Part shown: one piece after another, positions 1 to 10,400 of the stretch
How the letters are laid out: every line of letters begins with the position of its first letter
Position numbering within the stretch: the stretch's first letter is position 1
Source of the DNA: Bacteroidota bacterium
GTDB lineage: Bacteria; Bacteroidota; Bacteroidia; Chitinophagales; BACL12
Length of the DNA: 64,000 nt
Assembly: GCA_016706255.1 (NCBI GenBank)
Contig: JADJJZ010000003.1
Span: 124,001-188,000, forward strand
Direction of reading: 5' to 3'
Program-made: the position numbers and the translations under genes
Notes under the pieces: generated by a model
What the model was told of the DNA's origin: nothing
The model's input: the letters and a program-made list of their open reading frames with translations, nothing else
Database searches by the model: none

Positions 1-2
1 AT

Positions 3-110
3 ATCAGCGAAAGCATCACATTAAATGATGCCGTTCCTGCAGGTATGTATATTGTTAAAGTAACAGTTGATGGTAAAGAGTTTACCAAACAATTAATATT
101 GCAGAAATAA
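3..110 (+). CDS. C-terminal end of a T9SS-secreted protein (5' truncated by window)
   Basis: Only the last 35 codons are present, read in frame from base 3 to a TAA ending at 110. The visible peptide contains PAGMYIVKVTVDGKEF followed by TKQLILQK. This is the usual end of a type A T9SS sorting domain: a Gly-Met/Leu-Tyr-hydrophobic-Val-Lys-Val strand, then a short basic tail. The protein is therefore probably exported by the type IX system and attached to, or released from, the outer membrane. The body of the protein lies outside the window, so its function cannot be given. The two following genes end the same way, so it probably belongs to the same run of surface proteins. Confidence 0.75.
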   Translation: MSESITLNDAVPAGMYIVKVTVDGKEFTKQLILQK

Positions 111-128
111 ATAATTATTTAACCGCTA

Positions 129-165
129 AATCCCGGATTCCACTTTGGATTCCGGGATTTTTTTT
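129..165 (+). terminator. Rho-independent terminator of the truncated T9SS gene
   Basis: Stem AATCCCGGATTCCA / TGGATTCCGGGATT (one mismatch) with a 4-base loop is followed by eight T. It starts 18 bases after the stop codon. Confidence 0.85.
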
Positions 166-176
166 GCTTAATTTTG
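145..176 (+). promoter_or_regulatory. Putative Bacteroidota promoter (TTG / TAnnTTTG)
   Basis: TAATTTTG at 169-176 fits the Bacteroidota -7 consensus TAnnTTTG, with TTG at 145-147 about 21 bases upstream. The ATG at 213 lies 36 bases downstream. The -33 element falls inside the preceding terminator stem, so spacing is the only support for that half. Confidence 0.45.
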
Positions 177-212
177 ATAAATATTTGAACCTGCTCATAA
201 AGCAACCAAGTC

Positions 213-2930
213 ATGCATATTCGTAAACTAATTGCCATCATGGGTTTTGCAACCCTGATTACAACAAACCTGTCAGCTCAGGTTAATATACTTTCACAAG
301 GTTTCGAAGCCCTGCCTTTTCCTCCAACAGGGTGGTCGAATGTGCGCCTTACCGGTCCTTCATTCCCGGGCAACTGGGCAAGGTTTGGAAATGGCGTTTC
401 TCCGGTTCAAACACCACATACAGGAGCATGGCAAATCCGTTTCAACTCAGCAAATTTCGGCGCAGGAACTTCCGGTGAATTGAGAACCAATGTGCAGGAT
501 TTTACAATCGCCGGAACCTATACAGTTAGTTTTTGGATGTACAGAGATAACTGGGTTGGCAACGATAAATTGGAAGTGTTTGTAAATACAGCTCAAACTT
601 CTGTTGGTGGTACTTTATTAGGCACCATTAATCGCGATCGCGCTCAGTCTCCTGCTGAAGGAACTAATGGTTGGTATAAATATACGTTTACCATTCCTTC
701 AACATTTAATACAGCAACAAATTATGTAATTTTTAAAGCAACTTCTGCTTTTGGAAAAGATATTTATCTTGATGATTTAAGTATCGACCGTTTAGCTGCA
801 GCAACTCCCGGTTGTGTTACTTCATTTGTTCCGGCTTCAGGTTCAACAGGAATTTGCACCAATGAAACTTTAACATGGGATATCGTTCCACTCGCTTCAG
901 GTTATAAAATTACTGCCGGAAATAATGCTCCCGATTATAATAATGTGGCAAATAATATTGATTTAGCTGTTGCATTAAATTATACTAATATTTTTAATCC
1001 CTCAACAACTTACGGTTGGAAAGTAACACCCTATAATGGTTATGGTGAAGCAACCGGTTGCCCTGTAAATACATTTACAACAGGAAGTGAAGTGTGTTAT
1101 TGCACACCCGTTTATTTAGAAGGTTCATGTGGTTCAGAAGATTTTATTGATGATTTTTCAACTACCGGTGGTGTAACAAATATTACAAATAATAATACCG
1201 GTTGCACAACTAATCCTAATAATTACACCCATTTTGCAGCTCAAAATTTAACCATCGCTCAAGGCGCAATTTTTAATGTAAGTATGCAATCTGGTCCGGA
1301 ATTCACTGAAGGTTTTGCCATATGGATTGATTATAATATTGATGGTGATTTTGATGATGCCGGTGAATATGTTTTTAATTCTGTTACTGCATCTATTGAT
1401 GTAATAAATGGTTCAATAACTATTCCATATACTGCAACTGCTGGAAATACAAGAATGCGTATTCGTTGTGCATATAATTATGTGCCTACATCAGGTACAG
1501 CATGCGCAACTTTTAATAATGGTGAAACTGAAGATTACAATGTTACCATCACTGCTTGCACTCCGGTAACTTATTATGCCGATAGTGATGCAGATAATTT
1601 TGGTAATGCTGCAATTTCTACTCCATTTTGCACGCCACCGGTTTCCGGTTATGTTTTAAATAATACTGATTGTAATGATGCCAGTGCTACCATTTATCCC
1701 GGTGCTGTAGAAATATGTAATGGCATAGATGATGATTGTAATGGAACAAATGATAATGGATTAATATTTGTCACTTATTTTGCAGACACTGATGGTGATA
1801 CTTATGGAAATAACTTAGTTACATCAAATACCTGCAGCGGCGCACCAATTGGTTATGTAAATAATAATACGGATTGTAATGATATAAATGCAACAATTAA
1901 TCCAGGCGCAACAGAAATTTGTAATACAATGGACGATGATTGTGATGCGTCATCAGATGAAGGTTTAATATTCACCACTTACTATGCAGATGCTGATAGT
2001 GACACTTATGGAAATAATTTAATTACTTCAAATACATGTAGCGGCGCTCCAATAGGATATGTAATTAATAATACCGATTGTAATGATGCCAACGCAGCAA
2101 TTAAACCCGGTGCAACAGAAATTTGTAATGCAATAGATGACGATTGTGATGCATCAACAGATGAAGGTGTTGTTGTTGCAGTAATTACACCATCCGGTCC
2201 AACTTCATTCTGTAGTCCGGGAACCGTTACATTACAAGCTACAACCGTTGCAGGATATACTTACCAATGGCTGCGCAATGGCGGAAATATTGGTGGTGCA
2301 ACAGCTGCAAATTATACCACAAATAAATCAGGAAATTATCAGGTGAAAGTTTCCGTTGCCGGTGGATGTACATTAACATCTGCAACTACCGCAGTTAATG
2401 TTATAGCCGCACCAAAAGCAACTATAACTGCACCGGGTGGAACTGATTTGTGCGGATTACCAAGTTTATTATTAAAAACAGGTAATGGTGCAGGATATAC
2501 TTTCCAATGGATTAAAAACGGAGCAAACATTGCAGGAGCTACTTCAAATACATATACCGTTACAACTATTGGAAATTATAAAGTGAAAGTAACCAATGCA
2601 TCAGGATGCGCAAAAGTATCTGCAACAACTGCAGTTACTAAATCATGTAAAATGGAAGGTGGTGATGCAACGATCAGTTTAGGTATAAATCCGAACCCTG
2701 CTTCCGATTTAGTGCAGTTGTATATTCAAAATGAAACAATAGCAAATCAGCAATTACAAATTGAGATATTTAATCTGGCCGGACAAATAATTTCCGCATC
2801 TAATGTTACTATGGATGGTGCAGAATATATTTTATCATTAGATATTAATTCCTGGCCATCAGGTATGTATCTGGTTAAGGTAACAACCGAAGGATATACT
2901 ACAACCCAACAATTGGTGATATCAAGATAA
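213..2930 (+). CDS. T9SS-secreted multidomain surface protein (lectin-like, GEVED, MopE, Ig-like)
   Basis: 905 residues. A signal peptide (about 1-22, ending LSAQ) is followed by a beta-sandwich of the choice-of-anchor J / MAM-like type (about 25-195, ending in the motif DIYLDDLSI). Next come an Fn3-like segment (200-292), a GEVED domain (295-448, with AIWIDYNIDGDF and GETEDYNV), and three MopE-type putative metal-binding repeats (452-650; YYADxDxDxxG, TDCNDxxAxIxPGAxEICNxxDDDC). Two Ig-like repeats (656-810) and a type A T9SS sorting domain (about 824-905) follow. The acidic repeats suggest calcium binding and the fold set suggests adhesion, but no enzyme domain is seen. The gene at 3059 is a tandem paralogue with the same order and fewer MopE units, so the pair arose by duplication. 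It has its own promoter and terminator. Confidence 0.85.
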   Translation: MHIRKLIAIMGFATLITTNLSAQVNILSQGFEALPFPPTGWSNVRLTGPSFPGNWARFGNGVSPVQTPHTGAWQIRFNSANFGAGTSGELRTNVQDFTIAGTYTVSFWMYRDNWVGNDKLEVFVNTAQTSVGGTLLGTINRDRAQSPAEGTNGWYKYTFTIPSTFNTATNYVIFKATSAFGKDIYLDDLSIDRLAAATPGCVTSFVPASGSTGICTNETLTWDIVPLASGYKITAGNNAPDYNNVANNIDLAVALNYTNIFNPSTTYGWKVTPYNGYGEATGCPVNTFTTGSEVCYCTPVYLEGSCGSEDFIDDFSTTGGVTNITNNNTGCTTNPNNYTHFAAQNLTIAQGAIFNVSMQSGPEFTEGFAIWIDYNIDGDFDDAGEYVFNSVTASIDVINGSITIPYTATAGNTRMRIRCAYNYVPTSGTACATFNNGETEDYNVTITACTPVTYYADSDADNFGNAAISTPFCTPPVSGYVLNNTDCNDASATIYPGAVEICNGIDDDCNGTNDNGLIFVTYFADTDGDTYGNNLVTSNTCSGAPIGYVNNNTDCNDINATINPGATEICNTMDDDCDASSDEGLIFTTYYADADSDTYGNNLITSNTCSGAPIGYVINNTDCNDANAAIKPGATEICNAIDDDCDASTDEGVVVAVITPSGPTSFCSPGTVTLQATTVAGYTYQWLRNGGNIGGATAANYTTNKSGNYQVKVSVAGGCTLTSATTAVNVIAAPKATITAPGGTDLCGLPSLLLKTGNGAGYTFQWIKNGANIAGATSNTYTVTTIGNYKVKVTNASGCAKVSATTAVTKSCKMEGGDATISLGINPNPASDLVQLYIQNETIANQQLQIEIFNLAGQIISASNVTMDGAEYILSLDINSWPSGMYLVKVTTEGYTTTQQLVISR

Positions 2931-2950
2931 AACAGTGATACAACTATTTC

Positions 2951-2986
2951 ACAAACCCTTCCATCTAATTTTGGAGGGGTTTGTTT
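2951..2986 (+). terminator. Rho-independent terminator
   Basis: Stem ACAAACCCTTCCA / TGGAGGGGTTTGT (one mismatch) lies 20 bases past the stop and is followed by a short T-rich stretch. Confidence 0.7.
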
Positions 2987-3007
2987 ATTAAAGCCCCCGC
3001 AAACGCT

Positions 3008-3015
3008 TAACTTTG
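3008..3015 (+). promoter_or_regulatory. Putative -7 promoter element TAACTTTG
   Basis: TAACTTTG matches TAnnTTTG and lies 43 bases before the ATG at 3059. A TTG at 2981-2983 is 24 bases upstream, slightly longer than the usual spacing. The same TTAACTTTGC context recurs before cysC. Confidence 0.5.
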
Positions 3016-3058
3016 CGTTGAGAAATAAATCTAATTAGAATTAAAATAACTGTTTAAC

Positions 3059-5377
3059 ATGTTTAGTATGAGACTTCCCATCAAAATCACACAACCATTT
3101 TTTGTGCTAATGCTCTGTCTGTCAATGAGTTATGTTAATGCTCAGGACACAATTATGGAGCAATCATTCGATTTTCCGGCATTATTTCCACCTGTAGGCT
3201 GGACAAACACTAAAGTAGCCGGTGTTGGCGCTCCGGGCAATTGGGCCAGGGTTACAACAGGTGGTTCACCAATACAGGAGCCGCATTCTGATCCTGCGGA
3301 GGCAAAGTTTAACTCCTATTTTTATCAGGTCGGAACTGCTGCCGACCTGGCATCATCTGTTGTTGATTTGTCGGTTCTTGGAACCTATACCGTAAATTTC
3401 TGGATGTATCGCGATGGCGGTAATGGTAACGATAAAATGGAAATTTATGTGAACACAACTCAAGCTTCTGCAGGTGGCACATTAATCGGAACAATTTACC
3501 GTAAAAAATCGTTAGCCCCAGTTGAAGCAACCGATGGCTGGTATAATTATACGTTTACAATTCCTGCGGCATTTAATACAGCAACAAACTATATTATTTT
3601 CAAAGGCGTTTCTGATTATGGATTTAATATCTTTTTGGATGATATTGCTGTAATTAAAAATGTTGTTTCTATACCAACATGCGGAACCGGATTATATCCC
3701 GTTACAGGTGCAACAGATATTTGTCCTAATTTAGTTTTAAGCTGGGACAATGCACCCTATGCTACCGGATATAAAATAACACTAGGTAATAATGCACCTA
3801 ATTATAATAATGTTGCAAATAATTTAGATTTGGGTAATGTTTTAAGTTATTCGGTATTACTTGCAAACAGTACAACTTACAAATGGAAAATACGCCCGTA
3901 CAATGAAAATGGTGTATCAACAGGATGTATTCAAAATTCATTTACAACTGCATCAGGTGTGTGTTATTGCACACCGGTATTTATTGAACCGAATTGTGTA
4001 TCGCTCGATTATATTGATGATGTTTCTACATCAGGTGCAGTTACCAATATTTCTAATTTAAATACCAATTGCGCAGGTGGCTCCGGAAATTATTCTTATT
4101 ATTCCGCATTAACCATTGATGCCAATCAGGGTTCATCTTTTACACTAACATTACAATCCGGTCCTGATTACGAGCAAGGATATGGTGTATGGGCCGACTG
4201 GAATCGCGATGGTGATTTTGATGATGCAGATGAATTTGTTTATCAGTCTGCTACTCCAACAACAGCTATTGTTAATGCAACAATAAATGTTCCGGTAACT
4301 GCTGCTTTGGGTGTAACACGTTTCCGAATTCGTGCATTTTATAATGAAGCACCTTTAGCATCGCAAGCATGTGCAACATGGAACGAAGGTGAAACAGAAG
4401 ATTATAATATTAATGTAACTACTTGCACATTCACAACATATTATCAGGATGCCGATAACGATGGTTTTGGAACAACAGCATCAACTACTACAAGTTGCAC
4501 AGGTGTGCCACCGGGATATTCTGCATTTAGTACCGATTGTAATGATGCAGTAAATACAATTTATCCGGGTGCAATTGAATTATGTAATTTAATTGACGAC
4601 AATTGTAATGGTACAAATGATGATAATGCAGCAGTAGCAATAATAACTCCTGCCGGCGCAACATCTGTATGTAAAGGATCAAGTCTTATATTAAATGCCA
4701 ATACCGGAATCGGATATACATATCAGTGGATTCGCAATGGAGCAAATCTTGCAGGCGCAACTTCAGCAACATACAATGTAACTAAATCGGGAAATTATTC
4801 TGTAAAAGTTACAGTGCCTGGCGGATGTAATGCAACTTCAACCGCAATTGGCTGCACGGTAAATGCAAATCCAACAGCAAATATCTCAACACCTGAAGGA
4901 ACTAACTTATGTGGTTTACCTGATTTAGATCTGGTAGCAAACGGTGGTGCCGGTTTTACATACATCTGGTATAAAAACGGAGCAATAATTGCCGGCGCAA
5001 CAAATCAAACTTATGTTGTTACAACAATTGGCGATTATCGTGTAAAAGTATTTAATGCTGCAGGTTGTAGTAAAACATCGCCAATTAAAACAGTAACTAC
5101 ATCTTGTAAAACAGGCGATTTGAATGAAAACATGTTTTCAATTCAACCAAATCCAAGCACTGATGCTACCCTGATTCAAATCAGAATAAATAATGATGCT
5201 TGTAATTTAGTTGTAACTGATGTTGTTGGGAAAGTGCTATTTACTGAAAAATATGCAGTGGAAAATAATCTGTTGGATGTAACCTTACAAACAGCTAACT
5301 ATCCTTCCGGATTATACTTTGTTACTTTAATTACCGAAACGGGTTCTGAATCAAAACAGTTAGTGGTGATTCAATAA
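3059..5377 (+). CDS. T9SS-secreted multidomain surface protein, paralogue of the preceding gene
   Basis: 772 residues. The order is signal peptide (about 1-29; an alternative ATG at 3068 gives an equally good one), choice-of-anchor J-like beta-sandwich (30-200), Fn3-like segment (205-297), GEVED domain (300-455, VWADWNRDGDFDDADE and GETEDYNI), one MopE-type unit (460-520, DADNDGFG, STDCND, LIDDNCNG), two Ig-like repeats (525-680) and a type A T9SS sorting domain (about 690-772). It matches the upstream neighbour domain for domain but keeps one MopE unit instead of three, so the metal-binding segment is the part that varies in copy number. Probable role: cell-surface adhesin or matrix protein. 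No catalytic motif is visible. It has its own promoter and a strong terminator. Confidence 0.85.
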   Translation: MFSMRLPIKITQPFFVLMLCLSMSYVNAQDTIMEQSFDFPALFPPVGWTNTKVAGVGAPGNWARVTTGGSPIQEPHSDPAEAKFNSYFYQVGTAADLASSVVDLSVLGTYTVNFWMYRDGGNGNDKMEIYVNTTQASAGGTLIGTIYRKKSLAPVEATDGWYNYTFTIPAAFNTATNYIIFKGVSDYGFNIFLDDIAVIKNVVSIPTCGTGLYPVTGATDICPNLVLSWDNAPYATGYKITLGNNAPNYNNVANNLDLGNVLSYSVLLANSTTYKWKIRPYNENGVSTGCIQNSFTTASGVCYCTPVFIEPNCVSLDYIDDVSTSGAVTNISNLNTNCAGGSGNYSYYSALTIDANQGSSFTLTLQSGPDYEQGYGVWADWNRDGDFDDADEFVYQSATPTTAIVNATINVPVTAALGVTRFRIRAFYNEAPLASQACATWNEGETEDYNINVTTCTFTTYYQDADNDGFGTTASTTTSCTGVPPGYSAFSTDCNDAVNTIYPGAIELCNLIDDNCNGTNDDNAAVAIITPAGATSVCKGSSLILNANTGIGYTYQWIRNGANLAGATSATYNVTKSGNYSVKVTVPGGCNATSTAIGCTVNANPTANISTPEGTNLCGLPDLDLVANGGAGFTYIWYKNGAIIAGATNQTYVVTTIGDYRVKVFNAAGCSKTSPIKTVTTSCKTGDLNENMFSIQPNPSTDATLIQIRINNDACNLVVTDVVGKVLFTEKYAVENNLLDVTLQTANYPSGLYFVTLITETGSESKQLVVIQ

Positions 5378-5387
5378 TCATAAACAA

Positions 5388-5437
5388 AAAAAATCCACCT
5401 GAATTTTATTATTTAAAATTTTCAGGTGGATTTTTTA
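5388..5437. terminator. Bidirectional terminator between convergent genes
   Basis: Stem AAATCCACCTGAA / TTCAGGTGGATTT has an A run on the left and a T run on the right. It serves the plus gene ending at 5377 and can serve the minus gene whose stop is at 5470. Confidence 0.85.
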
Positions 5438-5469
5438 TTTGGAATAACCCCTTGCCTTTTTAATCTTAA

Positions 5470-5949
5470 TTAATTACCCCCAAGTCCAGGAGTATTGCAA
5501 TTGTTGCTTGTAGTAATTGTGCAAGATGATTCATCGTATGTTTGCGGATCAACCATAGCACCACTGTCAGCCTGTAATTTTCCAACCACTGTAAATTGCT
5601 GCGGAATTTGACCATGAAAAACTTCATTTAAATTAATTGTATATGATCCACTCCATACACCAGATCCATATTGATAAGGAATACCAACGCCAATCGGATT
5701 ATTGTTTATAGTTACATATACTCTTTGTTGGTTCGAAGAATTTGCGGTGAAATTGATACGAACTGTAGGATTACTTACTGCACCAAATCCACCCAGGCAA
5801 ACAAAATCGGGCTCTGCATAAAATTCGGTTATTTCACCGGTTTGCGGTGTAGGTTGAGGGCCGCAATCAGAATAAATACAGGAAAAGGCCAATAGCACTG
5901 TTAAAAATGCACCGGTAATACTTAATGTTTTTTTGTTCAGGTTTTTCAT
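5470..5949 (-). CDS. Hypothetical lipoprotein
   Basis: 159 residues. The N-terminus is basic (MKNLNKK), followed by a hydrophobic stretch ending LLAFSC; this fits a Bacteroidota lipoprotein signal with the lipid-bearing Cys near residue 24. The mature part is predicted beta-rich (alternating Val/Thr/Asn, YGSGVWSGSYTINLNEVF). It holds several cysteines that could pair, including C51 and two near the C-terminus. I do not recognise a family. It stands alone on the minus strand between a T9SS cargo gene and another small secreted protein, with no shared operon evident. Confidence 0.6.
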   Translation of the reverse strand: MKNLNKKTLSITGAFLTVLLAFSCIYSDCGPQPTPQTGEITEFYAEPDFVCLGGFGAVSNPTVRINFTANSSNQQRVYVTINNNPIGVGIPYQYGSGVWSGSYTINLNEVFHGQIPQQFTVVGKLQADSGAMVDPQTYDESSCTITTSNNCNTPGLGGN

Positions 5950-6056
5950 AAGGTTTAAAATTTAGTTTAAATAATGATGTAAAATAAATCTTATTCAATC
6001 TAAACTTAAATAGCCAAAACTGGTGATTATTGATTGCTGCTATATGGCTTACATAA

Positions 6057-6093
6057 ATAAAAAACCCTCAATAAAATTACTATTGAGGGTTTC
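6057..6093 (-). terminator. Rho-independent terminator (minus strand)
   Basis: AAACCCTCAATA / TATTGAGGGTTT with an A run on the plus-strand left side reads as a stem plus T tract on the minus strand. It lies 20 bases past the stop at 6114. Confidence 0.8.
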
Positions 6094-6113
6094 GAATTAT
6101 TTAACAATCAGAA

Positions 6114-6635
6114 TTAATAATCATCAATTTCATCCTGCAATTCATTTTCAATAATTTCGAAATTATATTTTGCAGCAAACGCCTCCTGTGCTGTTTGAAA
6201 ATTTCCATCTAAAACAGCTTCCTTGGCCGATATGTCCGCAAGTATTTCATTCATCCTCTGAATTTGTGGATCGCCTATTGCATCGCCAAAAATAATACCA
6301 AGCATTTCTTTATACTCATTTTGAAAAATGGTGAGATAAAATTGAAATAATTCGGAAGCGGCATTTTTCAAATCGCTGTTACCTTCATAGGGTAAAACAT
6401 CCTTCATCTTGCTGATAGCATTTTTGGTATTTTCTATCATGGCATCATAATAAGGTTGTATGCCGGCTGCAGTTATAGTGTCAGTTGCCATTACATCATT
6501 AAATGTAACAATTGATTCGCCAATGGTGTTTTGTAAATTAACAATGTAATCATTGTATGCTATTGCTTTGTCATCCGATTGAGCTTGTGCGCTTATAGCA
6601 CTTACCAACATCAACCCCAAAATAATTTTCTTCAT
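6114..6635 (-). CDS. Hypothetical secreted alpha-helical protein
   Basis: 173 residues. A clear Sec signal peptide (MKKIILGLMLVSAISAQAQ) is followed by a charged segment predicted almost wholly helical (long heptad-like stretches such as ISKMKDVLPYEG and IQRMNEILADISAKEAVL). It ends in an acidic tail (ELQDEIDDY). It looks like a periplasmic four-helix or coiled-coil protein of the kind often found in Bacteroidota. I cannot assign a function, no catalytic motif is visible, and the neighbours give no hint. Confidence 0.6.
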   Translation of the reverse strand: MKKIILGLMLVSAISAQAQSDDKAIAYNDYIVNLQNTIGESIVTFNDVMATDTITAAGIQPYYDAMIENTKNAISKMKDVLPYEGNSDLKNAASELFQFYLTIFQNEYKEMLGIIFGDAIGDPQIQRMNEILADISAKEAVLDGNFQTAQEAFAAKYNFEIIENELQDEIDDY

Positions 6636-6659
6636 ATTTATTGCTTACTTTAATTAATA

Positions 6660-6705
6660 AAAAAAACGACATCAATAACGTTTTCCGATATCAAAGTCGT
6701 TTTAA
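6660..6705 (-). terminator. Rho-independent terminator (minus strand)
   Basis: AAAACGAC / GTCGTTTT stem with a long loop and an A run on the plus-strand left. It lies just beyond the stop of the Fe-S carrier gene at 6723. Confidence 0.6.
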
Positions 6706-6722
6706 AAATAGTTTAAATTTAT

Positions 6723-7067
6723 TTAAGCTTCGAAACTTGTGCCGCAGCCGCAGGTTTTTGTAGCGTTTGGATTGTTAAATGAAAATCCTCTGTTATTTAA
6801 TCCGTCAACAAAGTCAATTTCCATTCCGGCTAAATACATGCCATGGCTTTTTTCCATTATAATATTAATGTCGCCAAGCTGATATAAATTATCATTTTCC
6901 TTTTGTAAATCAAATCCCAAAACATACGACATGCCGCTGCATCCGCCACCTTTAACGCCAACACGTAGGCCATATTCGGCAGGAATATTTTTTTCTGTTA
7001 TAATGTGCTTAATCTCTTTGATTGCACTTTCTGTTAAACTGATTGGTGATTCTATTAATACTTCCAT
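6723..7067 (-). CDS. A-type iron-sulfur cluster assembly protein (HesB/IscA/SufA/ErpA family)
   Basis: 114 residues, the usual length. The family's three ligand cysteines are present: C43 in GGGCSGMSY, and C106 and C108 in the C-terminal TCGCGTSF. The conserved hydrophobic core between them is also seen (GMEIDFVDGLNNRGFSFNNPNA). A-type proteins accept and hand on Fe-S clusters in the cytosol to client apoproteins. The sequence does not separate IscA, SufA and ErpA, so I give no symbol. No suf or isc genes are adjacent. It is transcribed alone, divergently from the large MopE-repeat gene at 7465. Confidence 0.92.
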   Translation of the reverse strand: MEVLIESPISLTESAIKEIKHIITEKNIPAEYGLRVGVKGGGCSGMSYVLGFDLQKENDNLYQLGDINIIMEKSHGMYLAGMEIDFVDGLNNRGFSFNNPNATKTCGCGTSFEA

Positions 7068-7464
7068 AGTTATTGTGCTTTTGTATCTGCAAAAATAATA
7101 AACGATAATCCATTAAATAAAGTTTCACAACCATACTTTGCCGTAACCTTGTCACAAATGATAAAAAAACTGCTCATTGTGACTTCGCCGTTTACCGGCC
7201 AAATCCTACTTTTGATTAATTTATCACTACAATAGTAACTACACTGTTACTATCAAAATATATAGTTATTTTTTCGAAAGCGGCTGTAAGTGCTATTAAA
7301 TCTATCTTCTGTGATTTGAATAGCTTCTATATTGTGACATACTAATATATTGATTATCAAGGGATAATTTTTAATTATTAAATAAAAATTTTCATCTTAC
7401 CACCCTTATCTCCCAACAGTCAAACACAATTTAACAATTTTGTTTTACACCTAAACCACACATT
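7068..7464. promoter_or_regulatory. 397-bp divergent intergenic region with three TTGT(G/C)AC motifs
   Basis: No gene is visible. Three related sites occur: TTGTCACAAATG at 7149, ATTGTGAC at 7176 and ATTGTGACAT at 7331. The first is a near-perfect palindrome. Similar sites lie upstream of several PKD genes (see findings). A TACTTTG-like element at about 7133 on the plus strand could start a long-leader transcript for the gene at 7465. I see no recognisable riboswitch. Confidence 0.4.
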
Positions 7465-10400
7465 ATGAGAAAAAGGTTTTTACTCTTATCCCTTGTGGCA
7501 GCTGCGTTTGGATTAACATCCGTAAATGCTCAGTTGTACAATTACACGACAGACCTCTCGGGGGTGCCTGCTTCAGTGGCATCAAACACTTCAGCTTCAA
7601 ATTTGGGACGCGTAAACGGGGCACTTGCTGCTACCGGATGTCCGGATGGATTTAACTCCAACAAGTTTTCTGAAGCTACAACCTATGCCAGCACACGTCC
7701 GGCTATGGAATTTTCAATTACACCAAACTCAGGATACCAATTGGATGTAACATCACTTTCTGTTGATGCGCGTCACAATAATAAAGGCCCTGTACTTTGG
7801 CGATTAGCTTACTCAACCGATGGTGGCGCTACCTGGGTTGATAATGGTACTGACGGCAGCGTAGGTTCAGTTGCTTGTGGTTCTTCAACTGCAATAAGTT
7901 GGGACATGACCGATTTTTCAACCTATTCTACTTTAATGGTGCGTATTTATGCATATGCATCTGCAAGTAACCTGAATGGTGTTGCCACAGCAAAAAATGT
8001 TGTTTTAGGCGGTTCAGTTTCTTTTGCCGATGTTGATGGCGACGGTTATACTTCTGATGTTGATTGTCAGGATAATAATGCAGCAATTAATCCCGGTGCA
8101 GCAGAAATTTGTAACGGTATAGATGAAAATTGCGATGGCAATATCGATGAAGGCGTTCAAACTACTTATTATGCTGATGCAGATGGCGACACTTATGGTG
8201 ATGCCGGTTCAACAACAATGGCGTGCTCAATGCCTGAAGGATATGTTGAAGATGCTACAGATTGTAACGATGTTGATGCAGCAATTAACCCTGCAGCAAC
8301 TGAAGTTTGTAATGGTGTTGACGATAATTGCGATGGTAATATAGATGAAGGTTTAACGTTTACTACTTATTATGCTGATGCTGACGGTGATACCTACGGA
8401 GATGCTGGTTCAAGCACTTCTACTTGCGATGGCGCACCTGAAGGTTATGTTTCAGACGCAACAGATTGTAACGATGCCGATGCAGCAGTAAATCCGGGAG
8501 CAACAGAAGTTTGTAACGGTATAGATGATAATTGCGATGGAAATATAGATGAAGGTTTAACTTTTACAACTTATTATGCTGATGCTGACGGTGATACCTA
8601 CGGCGATGCAGGTTCAAGTACGACAACTTGCGATGGTGCACCTGAAGGATATGTTTCAGACGCAACAGATTGTAATGATGCTGATGCAGCTGTAAATCCG
8701 GGAGCAACCGAAGTTTGTAATGGTATAGATGACAATTGCGATGGTAACATCGACGAAGGTGTTCAAAATACTTATTATGCTGATGCTGATGGCGATTCTT
8801 ATGGTGATGCAGGTTCAACAACAATGGCCTGTTCAGCACCGGAAGGATATGTTTCAGACGCAACAGATTGTAATGATGCTGATGCAGCTGTAAATCCGGG
8901 AGCAACAGAAGTTTGTAACGGTATAGATGATAATTGTGATGGTAATATCGACGAAGGTGTTCAAAATACTTATTATGCCGATGCGGATGGCGACACTTAT
9001 GGTGATGCAGGTTCAACAACAATGGCATGTTCAGCACCTGAAGGATATGTTTCAGATGCAACAGATTGTAATGATGCTGATGCAGCTGTAAATCCAGGAG
9101 CAACAGAAGTTTGTAATGGTATAGATGATAATTGCGATGGTAACATCGACGAAGGAGTTCAAAATACTTATTATGCTGATGCCGATGGCGATGGTTATGG
9201 TGATGCCGCTTCAACTACAATGGCATGCGAAGCACCGGAAGGTTATACAGCAGACGCAACAGATTGTAATGATGCTGATGCAGCTGTAAATCCAGGAGCA
9301 ACAGAAGTTTGTAATGGTATAGATGATAATTGTGATGGTAACATCGACGAAGGAGTTCAGTCAACTTTTTATGCTGATGCCGATGGCGATGGTTACGGTG
9401 ATGCCGGTTCAACTACAATGGCATGCGAAGCACCTGAAGGATATGTTTCAGATGCTACAGATTGTAATGATGGTGATGCATCCGTAAATCCTGCCGGAAC
9501 AGAAGTATGTAACGGTATCGATGATAATTGTGATGGCAACATCGACGAAGGAGTTCAGTCAACTTTTTATGCTGATGCCGATGGCGATGGTTACGGTGAT
9601 GCCGGTTCAACTACAATGGCATGCGAAGCACCGGAAGGTTATACAGCAGATGCTGCAGATTGTAACGATGGTGATGCATCTGTAAATCCAGGCGCATCAG
9701 AAGTTTGTAATGGTGTAGATGATAACTGTGATGGTAATATCGACGAAGGTGTATTAATTACATTCTATGCTGATGCCGATGGCGACACTCATGGTGATGC
9801 AGCTTCAACTACAGATGCATGTTCAGCTCCATCAGGTTATGTATCAAGCAACGACGATTGTAATGATGCATCAGCAACTGTATATCCAGGTGCCGTTGAA
9901 ATTTGCGGTAATGGTATAGATGAAGATTGTGATGGTGGTATCGATGTGATTTCAACTATTGCTGCAGACGGTCCTACAACATTCTGTTTAGGCAGCAGTG
10001 TAAACTTAAACAGCACAACTATTGGAACAGGCTATAGCTACCAATGGATGAAAAACGGTACAAACATAGCAGGTGCAACATCTTCAAGCTTAAATGTTAC
10101 ATTACAGGGTAACTATAAATGTAAAATCACTAAAGGTGAATGTGTAAGCACTTCAAGTGTTATAACCATTTCTGTAAATCTTAACCCTAATGCTACAATT
10201 GCAACATTAGACGGAACTGATCTTTGTGGTAAAACTTATGTAAGATTAAGAGCTAATTCAGGCACAGGTTTAACATACCAGTGGTATCTTGATGGTGAAA
10301 TAATTGAAGGTGCAACTACAAATGTTTACTATGCTTCAATTCCGGGAGATTTTTATGTGGTGGTAACCAATGCAAATGGTTGTAGCAAAGAGTCTGCTCA

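Noticed and set aside
8564..9412. Long minus-strand reading frames rich in His, Leu and Arg
   Set aside because: They are antisense to the MopE repeat region and arise from its codon periodicity; composition is unlike any real protein and there is no start context.
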